From Thermoanaerobaculia bacterium (GTDB taxonomy: Bacteria > Acidobacteriota > Thermoanaerobaculia > Multivoradales > UBA5704), in assembly GCA_030150965.1 (NCBI GenBank), contig JASLEW010000953.1, forward strand, positions 1 to 12,847: a stretch of 12,847 bases of DNA, read 5' to 3'. Positions within the stretch are counted from its first letter, which is position 1, and every line of letters starts with the position of its first letter. A model generated the notes under the pieces. That model did not search any database. It saw only the letters and a program-made list of their open reading frames with translations, and had not been told where the DNA came from. The position numbers were made by a program, and so were the translations under genes. This document shows, piece by piece, positions 1 to 5,858 of the stretch.

Positions 1-822
1 CTGCCGGCGGTCACCGCCGCCGTCCCGGTCCCGGCGGGCCAGGGGGCCCAGCCCGCCCGGGCGCCCGCGGGGGATCCGCCGGAGCGCAGGACCGGGACGG
101 CGGCCCCGGTCCCGGCGGTCGGGCGCCATGGCGCGATGCTCAAGATCGCCGCCGGCGCGGCCGGCGCCGGGCTCCTCGCCGGAACGTTCTACTTCATGCA
201 CCTCGGGCCGGATGCGGCGCCGAACCCGATACCGGTCGATCCCAAGGCGGACGTGACGACCTCTCTCGCCACGCAGCTCACCGCACCGGAGCCTCAGCCA
301 GTGCACCGCCAGACCCGGAAGAGGGACGCCAGGGGCACCACGGACAGATCCATCATGGCGGTCCCGAACCGGCAGCCGGATCAGCTGAACCCCCCGCCCA
401 AGCTCCCACCGACGCCGGACAACAAACCGGACACCAGGCCGCCGGTCAAGCCCGTGGAGGCCCCTGCCCCCGCCGCCGATCTCTCCAAGCTCTCGGCGCA
501 GGCGGCGATCTCGCAGCGCGACGAGGGCGGCCTGCAGGTGACGGTGACCTTCCGCAACGCCGCCGACCTGCCACTGGCCGCGGTGCTCGACCTGGAGAGC
601 GCCGAGCTCAGCGACAACCAGGGGCAGCGCTACCAGGCGCTGACCTGCGACCTGCCGGCCAGGGGCGCCACCCGGCTGCTCGACCTCGCGGCCGGCAGCT
701 CGGCCGTCGCGCATTTCAATTTCGGCATGCCGAAGCTGGGCAGCAAGCAGTTCAACCTGGCGCTGGCGACGGACGACGGGCGCCGCATCCGGGTCGGCGG
801 CTCCCCTCTGACGCTCCCCTGA
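1..822 (+). CDS. Membrane-anchored protein of unknown function, 5' end outside the window
   Basis: The frame is open from base 1 to the TGA at 820-822 (273 visible codons). An ATG at 136 would give 228 residues, but it has no Shine-Dalgarno (SD) sequence. The 45 codons before it are nearly all G/C-ending and encode a Pro/Ala/Val-rich stretch like ordinary coding sequence here, so I infer that the gene starts upstream. Counting from the Met at 136, residues 2-24 form one hydrophobic helix, residues 25-115 are a Pro/Thr/Lys/Arg-rich linker, and residues 116-228 are a compact beta-rich domain with alternating hydrophobic residues. This looks like an anchored protein with a cytoplasmic disordered part and an extracytoplasmic Ig-like or DUF4352-like domain. 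That fold is inferred from pattern only, and no function is recognised. It converges on the CsgG-like gene across a hairpin. Confidence 0.7.
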   Translation: MPAVTAAVPVPAGQGAQPARAPAGDPPERRTGTAAPVPAVGRHGAMLKIAAGAAGAGLLAGTFYFMHLGPDAAPNPIPVDPKADVTTSLATQLTAPEPQPVHRQTRKRDARGTTDRSIMAVPNRQPDQLNPPPKLPPTPDNKPDTRPPVKPVEAPAPAADLSKLSAQAAISQRDEGGLQVTVTFRNAADLPLAAVLDLESAELSDNQGQRYQALTCDLPARGATRLLDLAAGSSAVAHFNFGMPKLGSKQFNLALATDDGRRIRVGGSPLTLP

Positions 823-829
823 CGCTCGG

Positions 830-863
830 CGGCCCACCCCGAGCTGCCGCTCCTGGTGGGCCG
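830..863. terminator. Hairpin between convergent genes, probable bidirectional terminator
   Basis: A perfect 9-bp stem (cggcccacc 830-838 with ggtgggccg 855-863) continues inward, after a 2x2 internal loop, as gagc/gctc closed by a tgcc tetraloop. It starts 7 nt after the stop of the plus-strand gene and lies 38 nt beyond the stop of the minus-strand gene. No T-run follows on either strand, so it is not a textbook intrinsic terminator. Its position between two converging genes is the main support. Confidence 0.55.
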
Positions 864-901
864 TCAAGCCACGCTGCGGCGGTGGCCAGGAAGAAGCGCG
901 T

Positions 902-2083
902 TCAGCGGGTCTGCGAGACGTCCAGGGCGGCGCACTCCGGAGGCGTCGGCACCGGCACCGGGGGCGTCGCCAGCTCGACGCGGTCTCCCGGCTTGATGCC
1001 ATCGCACCCTTCGACGACCCGCGCCACCGAGAAGGCGGTCTGCACCGCGATGACCTCCAGGGTGCCGATGCCGCGCAGGTCCTCGCCGAGGATGGTGCCG
1101 CTCTCGCGGTCCCGGATGATCCGCCGCACCTCCTGCACGATCAGCTTGGTCTGCGGCACCATCCCCTGCTGGCTGCCGGCGTTGATGAAGACGTCGGCCT
1201 TGGCGACCTCGACCACGCTCCCCTTCCACTTGCGGTTGCGCAGGAACCTGGCGATCTCGAACGCCGCCTTGTTGGCGCAGGCGCTGACCGCGTAGCCCAC
1301 GGGGGTCTTCTCGACGGTGGTGCCGGAGTCGCCGGTGAGCCCCAGGGCGAAGCTTCCCTCGCCCAGGCGCGCCCGCTGCAGCGTGGTGTAGAGGATCTGG
1401 CCGTTCGCCACGTCCACCAGGGAGAAGACGATGGCGACCTCGGATTCCTTCTTGGAGTAGCCGATCTTCAGCGAGGAGAGCGCGGAGAACGGCCCGCCGC
1501 CCTGGTGCTTGCCCGAGATGCCGCCGCGGTTCGGGTCCCACTCGTTGACCGTGCCGTAGATCAGGTACTGCGCGCCGAGCGCCTTGCCAGCGTTGACGAT
1601 CGACGTCGGGCTGGGCTCGAACACGTCCTTGCGCGTCTGCTGCTTCTCGATCTCGGCGATCCGCTTCTGCTCGATCACGTCGAAGCGCTTGGTGTTGTAG
1701 AGCGCCACGGTGAGGATCTCCTGGATGCCCGCGACCGGCACCTCGATCTTGCCGCCGTTCTGGTCCTCCGCCTCGGGCGCCTTGTTGAGCACCTTGAGCA
1801 CCCCCAGGCGGATGCGCGGCCCGTCGTAGTCGGTGAAGCGCAGGCCGAGCCAGTCCTGGTCGTGTTCGGCGTTCATCGTGTCGCGCACCGGCGCGATACC
1901 GCCCTTGGGACTCTGGAAATAGGCCATCACCGCGCGCTGCTTCACGCAGGAGTCGATCGGCCCCTGATTCCCCCCGCCCTCGCCGCGGTGAAACAGGTCG
2001 CGGAAGCCGTCCGCGCGGACGGCGGGCCCCTGCATCATGGCGGCAGCCGTGCACAGCGTTACAATCCCCCAACGGTAACTCAT
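902..2083 (-). CDS. CsgG/HfaB-family secretion-pore-like protein with FlgT C-domain-like end
   Basis: The product is 393 residues. The ATG at 2083 is chosen because aaggga-gga lies 4 nt upstream and a signal peptide follows at once: hydrophobic core about 7-17, likely signal peptidase I cut after Ala24 (VRA/DG). Residues about 90-285 follow the CsgG pattern, with a conserved segment near 164-182 (NAGKALGAQYLIYGTVNEW) and a later beta-hairpin pair (216-236). CsgG proteins form outer-membrane pores that export curli or holdfast proteins. Residues about 290-371 (INAGSQQGM, SGTILGE, GIGTLEV, KPGDRVEL) look like the FlgT C-terminal domain. The usual CsgG lipobox is missing: the only cysteine in the signal region, Cys11, has Leu before it. 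Residues about 55-90 look like an added segment. No curli subunit gene is nearby, so the cargo is unknown. Another outer-membrane lipoprotein-like assembly factor is possible. Confidence 0.8.
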   Translation of the reverse strand: MSYRWGIVTLCTAAAMMQGPAVRADGFRDLFHRGEGGGNQGPIDSCVKQRAVMAYFQSPKGGIAPVRDTMNAEHDQDWLGLRFTDYDGPRIRLGVLKVLNKAPEAEDQNGGKIEVPVAGIQEILTVALYNTKRFDVIEQKRIAEIEKQQTRKDVFEPSPTSIVNAGKALGAQYLIYGTVNEWDPNRGGISGKHQGGGPFSALSSLKIGYSKKESEVAIVFSLVDVANGQILYTTLQRARLGEGSFALGLTGDSGTTVEKTPVGYAVSACANKAAFEIARFLRNRKWKGSVVEVAKADVFINAGSQQGMVPQTKLIVQEVRRIIRDRESGTILGEDLRGIGTLEVIAVQTAFSVARVVEGCDGIKPGDRVELATPPVPVPTPPECAALDVSQTR

Positions 2084-2282
2084 CGAATCCTCCCTTCCCG
2101 AGGCGGTCCGGGCAGGGCGCTTCCCCCGGCCGCATGCCGGCGGCAACGCGCCATGACCGTACCCTTGCCTCATCGAGAGACACAGGAAGGGAGCGCTTGT
2201 TGAGCATCGAGTCAGAATTCCGCCAGCAGGTCCGTCGATCGTCGCGATGGCACCAGTCAACGAGCACCGGGAGAGAGGAAAC
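2084..2282. promoter_or_regulatory. Divergent intergenic region between CsgG-like and membrane-protein genes
   Basis: These 199 nt separate the start codons of two divergent genes and must hold promoters for both unless transcription enters from elsewhere. SD sequences sit at 2088-2096 (minus strand, aagggagga) and about 2269-2279 (plus strand, GGGAGAGAGGA). I found no convincing -35/-10 pair on either strand and no strong dyad. The stretch 2190-2220 is the least GC-rich part and is the likeliest promoter core. That is inference from composition only. Confidence 0.4.
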
Positions 2283-3464
2283 ATGGTCACGAACGGCAGC
2301 GGGTTCCAGCGGAGGAGTTGGTACGGATGGGCGGCGTGGCTGCTCCTGGTCCTGGGAGTGGTCTGGCTCGGCACCAGGCCATCACGGTCCGGCCAGGCGG
2401 CGGTGGCGCCGCTCAACGAGGCGTCCTGTGCGCCCGCCTGCTATCCGGCGCGGGTGCTCGACATCGCCGCCGACGGATCGTCGCTGCGGGTGCGCCAGAC
2501 GCTGGCGCCCGGTGAGCCGGCGCGGGACCTCCTCGTGGGCTCCAAGGAGCTGCGCGCGCGCCTCGATCCGGCCGGCAAGGCGGACGACGGAGTGCGCCGG
2601 GGGGACCTGGTGCTGGTCACCGAGAAGGCGCCCGCACCCGCCGCCGGCGCCACCCTCGGCGCCCTGGAGGTGGAGAGGATGGAGGTGCAGGCGTCCCAGA
2701 GGTGGCTGGCCCTGGCCGGCGCCGCCCTGCTGCTGATCCTCTTCGCCAGGGTGGCGCTGGGCAAGGGCATGGCCGGCTTGATCCTCGGCCTGGACCTGCG
2801 GATGAGCAATTCGAAGGTCCAGATGGCGGTCTGGTTCGGCGTGGTGATGGTGAGCTATCTCGCCGCGCTGTGGCTGCGGTTCTGCTACAGCGGCAACCTG
2901 CTGCTCGGCGCGGTCAGCGTGCCCACCAACCTGCTCAGCCTGTCGGGGCTGAGCGCGCTCACCTTCGCCGGCGCGAAGACCATCACCCAGAGCAAGCAGA
3001 ACGCCCTGGCGGCGGCGGGGATGATCACCTCGATGAAGCAGCCGGCGAAGCAGGGGGAGGCCGGGCTGCAGAACCTGGTGCAGGACGACAGGGGCCACGC
3101 CGACATCGGCGACTTCCAGATGCTGCTCATCACGGTGGTCGCGGCGCTCACCTACCTGGTCCAGATGTTCCAGTACCTGGGCGTGCTCGACCTGCATGCC
3201 ACCGTCTCGCTTCCCGACGTCGACAGCACGTTGCTGGCGGCCTTCGGCCTGGGCCAGGGCGCCTACCTGGCGAAGAAGGCCGCCTCCGGTCCCGCCGTCC
3301 CGCCGGCGCAGGGCACGCCGCCGAACGCGGCCGAAGGCGCCGCGCCCCCGCCCGGCGGCGGCGCGAGAGACCTGGCGTCCCCGGCCCCCGCGGCGCCGGC
3401 AGAGGCGGCGGCGGCACCGGCGGCCGATCCGGCGGGAGGCGGCGTCCTGGGCGTCGAAGCCTGA
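2283..3464 (+). CDS. Six-helix inner-membrane protein of unknown function with internal two-fold repeat
   Basis: The product is 393 residues. An in-frame ATG at 2247 exists, but the ATG at 2283 has the SD-like GGGAGAGAGGA just before it and starts a cleaner Arg-flanked first helix. Predicted layout: helix 1 (about 14-30); an extracytoplasmic domain about 31-140 with Cys49/Cys53; helix 2 (141-159); a loop with RMSNSK at 173-178; helix 3 (180-200); helix 4 (212-230); a polar loop 231-277; helix 5 (278-300); helix 6 (313-329); and a Pro/Ala/Gly-rich tail 334-393. The pairs 3+4 and 5+6 look like copies of one unit: [V/F]QM, a helix with YL, a Pro 33-35 residues later, a Gly-rich helix, then Lys. 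The DxRxSxSKxQ motif before helix 3 recalls an uncharacterised bacterial membrane-protein family. I do not know a function. Being divergent from the CsgG-like gene, it may serve the same envelope process. Confidence 0.75.
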   Translation: MVTNGSGFQRRSWYGWAAWLLLVLGVVWLGTRPSRSGQAAVAPLNEASCAPACYPARVLDIAADGSSLRVRQTLAPGEPARDLLVGSKELRARLDPAGKADDGVRRGDLVLVTEKAPAPAAGATLGALEVERMEVQASQRWLALAGAALLLILFARVALGKGMAGLILGLDLRMSNSKVQMAVWFGVVMVSYLAALWLRFCYSGNLLLGAVSVPTNLLSLSGLSALTFAGAKTITQSKQNALAAAGMITSMKQPAKQGEAGLQNLVQDDRGHADIGDFQMLLITVVAALTYLVQMFQYLGVLDLHATVSLPDVDSTLLAAFGLGQGAYLAKKAASGPAVPPAQGTPPNAAEGAAPPPGGGARDLASPAPAAPAEAAAAPAADPAGGGVLGVEA

Positions 3465-3530
3465 CCGGGGGGCGGCTCAGCCTGCCTCGCCTGGCAACGC
3501 GGCGCGGCTGAGCCACGGCCCCGACGCGAT

Positions 3531-3764
3531 CTACGACGGGGACCTGGTGCTGACCGCGCGGCGCGCCGCGGCGGGCGGCTGGTGAGCGGCGGGCGGGGCA
3601 CCGGGCGCCGCCGGCGGCGCGCTCACGACAAAAACACCGTGCGTGTGGGGAGGATCGAAGTCGTTCGTCGCCTGGGCCAGATCGAACCACAGGTCCCATG
3701 CCAGGTCGAGCTCCTCGGGAGTCATCTCCCGCAGATTGAGGTCGTCGTCACCGAGCATTTCCAT
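3531..3764 (-). CDS. Small acidic protein overlapping the nucleotidyltransferase-fold gene
   Basis: The product is 77 residues. The start is the ATG at 3764, not the longer open frame upstream, because AGGAGGT lies exactly 7 nt before it, the best SD in the window. The start falls inside the last codons of the upstream gene (17-nt overlap, different frame), which points to coupled translation. Residues 1-37 are acidic (DDD at 6-8, MTPEELDLAWDLW at 14-26) and probably helical. Then comes a distinctive FDPPHTHGVFV stretch at 36-46 and a Pro/Ala-rich tail 49-77. I recognise no domain. The acidic front and the overlap suggest a small partner or regulator of the nucleotidyltransferase-fold protein, which is inference. 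Codon use is less GC-biased than in the flanking genes. Confidence 0.65.
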   Translation of the reverse strand: MEMLGDDDLNLREMTPEELDLAWDLWFDLAQATNDFDPPHTHGVFVVSAPPAAPGAPPAAHQPPAAARRAVSTRSPS

Positions 3765-4602
3765 GCTGCGGACCTCCTGCGGCAAAGGGATCGAGCGGGA
3801 GCGTCCGAAGGGCAAGCTCCACGACGCGCTCCTGCGCTTCGGCGAGGTCAAGCGTGGCGATGCCGGCTCCATGAAACTGGCGCAGGTACGGCTCGGCCAC
3901 GCCGCGGAAGCGCTCGACGCGCGCGCGGTCTTCCGCTTGCATCCGATCCACCTCGCGCGCCAGCTCCACGATCACCCGGTCACGGGACCCGCTTCCGCGC
4001 GCAGCCCGAACCGCCGGCCGGGCCGAGTCTCGGCCGTGCTCCCGGGCAAGCGCGATGATCCTGTCGGGGTCGGTGGTCAGATCGAGCTCCCTTGCCGCCG
4101 GGAGCAGCCTTGCCAGCTCGCCGATCACCGGATAGTCCTTCGCCCGTTGGGTTTGCTTCATGCGAATCAGACCTTCGACCGGCACCACGGGTATCCGCTC
4201 GGCGGGCGGAGTCCGCTCGAACAGCTCCGCCAATTCCTCGGCAGGCCACCGCGGCGGCCGGCTCAGGAAGTCGCACCGAATGCGCCGGCCTTTGCGGTCG
4301 AAAAACTCGAAATGACTGGACCAGCCCGCGGCCAGCCACCGTACGTCAAGGGGGGCGCCGGGCCGATACCTGGCGCCGTGCCGGGCGAGCACATCGAGCG
4401 TCCGCCGGCAGGCCTCTGCCGATTCGCGCAGGATCCAGTCGCCGTCTTTGCTCATCATGGCCAGGCGGTAGAACACCACCGCCTGGCCCGAGGCAAGCAC
4501 CGCGATCACGCCGTCCGCGTTGAGCTCACGGGTCAGCTCGAAGTAAACATTCTCCACGACTCCAACTATAACTCGCACCGGCCGGGCGGTCGGACCTGAC
4601 AC
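3748..4602 (-). CDS. Nucleotidyltransferase-fold protein (DUF6036/AbiEii-like pattern)
   Basis: The open frame gives 284 residues from a GTG at 4602, which has no clear SD. A GTG at 4557 (269 residues) is an alternative and may be leaderless. Counting from 4602, residues 32-58 hold a pattern like the polymerase-beta nucleotidyltransferase core: a Ser-Gly turn at 38-39, then after 13 residues D53-G-D55 followed by hydrophobics. A third acidic residue is D111 (RIRCDFLS). Residues 138-166 (PVEGLIRMKQTQRAKDY, then LARLL) match the helix with Lys/Arg and Asp seen after the core in minimal nucleotidyltransferases such as AbiEii/DUF6036 relatives. Residues 190-284 are charged helices I cannot place. 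The metal-binding acids are kept, so it may be active; substrate unknown. It overlaps the small acidic gene. GC is about 62-65% in lines I counted by hand, against about 78% in a neighbouring gene. Confidence 0.65.
   Translation of the reverse strand: MSGPTARPVRVIVGVVENVYFELTRELNADGVIAVLASGQAVVFYRLAMMSKDGDWILRESAEACRRTLDVLARHGARYRPGAPLDVRWLAAGWSSHFEFFDRKGRRIRCDFLSRPPRWPAEELAELFERTPPAERIPVVPVEGLIRMKQTQRAKDYPVIGELARLLPAARELDLTTDPDRIIALAREHGRDSARPAVRAARGSGSRDRVIVELAREVDRMQAEDRARVERFRGVAEPYLRQFHGAGIATLDLAEAQERVVELALRTLPLDPFAAGGPQHGNAR
3772..3778 (-). promoter_or_regulatory. SD AGGAGGT that fixes the start of the small acidic protein
   Basis: Read on the minus strand, AGGAGGT sits 7 nt before the ATG at 3764 and inside the coding end of the upstream gene. 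A near-perfect SD at this distance supports the small frame as a real gene and rules out the longer start at 3872. Confidence 0.75.
4565..4570 (-). promoter_or_regulatory. Possible -10 box (TATAGT) for a leaderless GTG start
   Basis: On the minus strand TATAGT ends 7 nt before the GTG at 4557, the usual distance from a -10 box to the transcription start. No -35 match is visible at 16-18 nt, and GGAG at 4563-4560 is too close (2 nt) to act as an SD for that GTG. This is a weak, single-motif call. Confidence 0.25.
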
Positions 4603-4665
4603 CGGCGGCGCGGCGAGCGGCCAATGGCGGCGGGCGTGGAAGGCGTCGGAAGGCCGCCGGGCGGC

Positions 4666-5814
4666 TCAGAAGCTCGCTTTCATCACCACGCCGCGGGCGT
4701 CCTGCGAGACCATCGGCGCGAGCCGCACGCGGGCGCGCAGCTTGTTGTTGATGTGCACCACGGTGCGCCCGACGTGATAGCCGATGAACGCCCCGGCCAG
4801 CACGTCGGAGGACCAGTGGCCGTTCTCGCGGATGCGGCCCCACGAGGTGATGGCGGCGGTGGTGTAGGAGAGGAACTCGACCCAGGGGTTCGGATACTGC
4901 GTCGAGATCACCGACGCCACCGCGAAGGCCTGGGTGGACTCCCCGGAGGGGAAGGAGACCTTGAGGCTGAACGGGTGGAAGTCGTAGGCGCCCTGGTGCG
5001 CGTTGGGACGATCGCGGCCGACCACCAGCTTGAGGAAGGGCGAGATCAATCCGCCGGCGATGCCGCTGGCGAAGAGCCCGTCGAGCGTGGTCTCCTGCGC
5101 CTTCACGTCGTGCGCCAGGAGCCCCCCGAGGTAGAAGCCGCCCAGCACCTCGAACGAGCCGTAGTTGCCGAAGGTGCGGAAGTCCTTCGCCAGGTTGTCG
5201 GCAAAGGCGCTCTTCGGCCGCAGCACGTCGCGCTGCAGGCTCTCGTCGAACACGCCCAGGCCGACGACCGCGAGCACCTCGGCGGTGAACAGCGCCCAGT
5301 CCTTGCGGTGCCAGTGCTCGGGCGACCGCAGCACCTCCCGCACATCGACCAGCAGCAGCTTCGCCGCCGACATGCCGGCGCTCACGCCGTCGACCTCCTT
5401 CGCCGCGGCAGGCGGCTGACCCTGCCCCGGCGGCGGTTGGCCCTGCCCCGGCGGCGGCTGGCTCCCGGGCGCGGCCTGGCCCTGGGACGAGAGCTCCTGG
5501 CTCCCGGGCGCGGAGGCCTGGTCCCGAGAGGCCTGGTCCTGAGAGGACGGTCCCTGGCTCCCGGCGGCAGGGGCCTGGCCGGCTTGGGATGTCTGGCTTT
5601 CGGTGGCCGGCTCCTGGGTGGCCTGGGAAGCCGGGGCGGGAGGCTGGGCCTCCGGAGCCGGGCTCTGGATGGCCTGGGAAGGCTGGGCCTCGCTGGCCGG
5701 CGCCTGAGCCGTCCGATCCTGCGCCGGCGGTGCCGGGGGCTCCTGGGCCCTGGCGGGGTGAGGCGCCACTGCGGCCGCCGCCGCCAGGCAGATCGCGAGC
5801 AAGCCTGGACGCAT
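4666..5814 (-). CDS. PAP2-superfamily phosphatase homologue, copy A, with long Pro/Gln/Ser linker
   Basis: The product is 382 residues. The ATG at 5814 has AAAGGAGG 5 nt upstream. A signal peptide (1-23) ends ARA/QE. Residues 24-138 are a low-complexity Pro/Gln/Ala/Ser linker partly made of repeats. Residues 139-382 form the PAP2 domain, with several hydrophobic helices. PAP2 enzymes hydrolyse phosphate esters such as undecaprenyl diphosphate or phosphatidate through three motifs. Motif 1 is intact: K262-x6-R269-P270 (GRDRP). Motif 3 is nearly intact: R327-x5-H333-x3-D337, with the usual Ser before Arg replaced by Gly. Motif 2, normally PSGH, reads P289-S-G-E292, so the acid/base histidine is Glu. 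Copy B has the same change. Activity is therefore uncertain. The two copies are adjacent, 44 nt apart, and likely cotranscribed. Confidence 0.88.
   Translation of the reverse strand: MRPGLLAICLAAAAAVAPHPARAQEPPAPPAQDRTAQAPASEAQPSQAIQSPAPEAQPPAPASQATQEPATESQTSQAGQAPAAGSQGPSSQDQASRDQASAPGSQELSSQGQAAPGSQPPPGQGQPPPGQGQPPAAAKEVDGVSAGMSAAKLLLVDVREVLRSPEHWHRKDWALFTAEVLAVVGLGVFDESLQRDVLRPKSAFADNLAKDFRTFGNYGSFEVLGGFYLGGLLAHDVKAQETTLDGLFASGIAGGLISPFLKLVVGRDRPNAHQGAYDFHPFSLKVSFPSGESTQAFAVASVISTQYPNPWVEFLSYTTAAITSWGRIRENGHWSSDVLAGAFIGYHVGRTVVHINNKLRARVRLAPMVSQDARGVVMKASF
5420..5457. repeat. Two-unit 21-bp tandem repeat in the PAP2 copy A linker
   Basis: The 17-nt core ccctgccccggcggcgg occurs at 5420-5436 and 5441-5457, a 21-bp period that encodes two copies of the heptad PPPGQGQ on the minus strand. 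The flanking low-complexity stretch up to about 5745 holds looser repeats, for example tggctcccgggcgcgg twice. It probably arose by slippage and encodes a disordered tether. Confidence 0.75.
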
Positions 5815-5819
5815 CGAAG

Positions 5820-5827
5820 CCTCCTTT
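5820..5827 (-). promoter_or_regulatory. SD AAAGGAGG for PAP2 copy A
   Basis: AAAGGAGG on the minus strand lies 5 nt before the ATG at 5814 and just downstream (in that direction) of the 5833-5856 hairpin. It gives copy A its own ribosome entry even though only 44 nt separate it from copy B. Confidence 0.75.
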
Positions 5828-5832
5828 CAGCT

Positions 5833-5856
5833 CGCGGCGCGCGGGCGCGCGCCGCG
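5833..5856 (-). terminator. Perfect GC hairpin between the two PAP2 genes
   Basis: A perfect 10-bp stem (cgcggcgcgc 5833-5842 with gcgcgccgcg 5847-5856) closes on a 4-nt loop. It starts 2 nt after the stop of copy B. No T-run follows on the minus strand, so full termination is doubtful. It could attenuate, stabilise the 3' end of the copy B message, or set unequal expression of the two copies. Confidence 0.5.
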
Positions 5857-5858
5857 CC

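Noticed and set aside
864..2267. Alternative 467-codon minus-strand frame overlapping the CsgG-like gene
   Set aside because: The product is Arg/Gly-rich with no domain, while the frame 902-2083 has an SD, a signal peptide and CsgG-family segments.
3474..3514. Inverted repeat ggctcag/ctgagcc after the membrane-protein gene as a terminator
   Set aside because: Only 7 bp with a 27-nt loop and no T-run. It is too weak to call, though its place between convergent genes is suggestive.
5412..5760. Repeat-rich stretch considered as a CRISPR or minisatellite array
   Set aside because: The units are degenerate, differ in length and keep the coding frame; only two 21-bp units are near-identical. It is a low-complexity coding linker.
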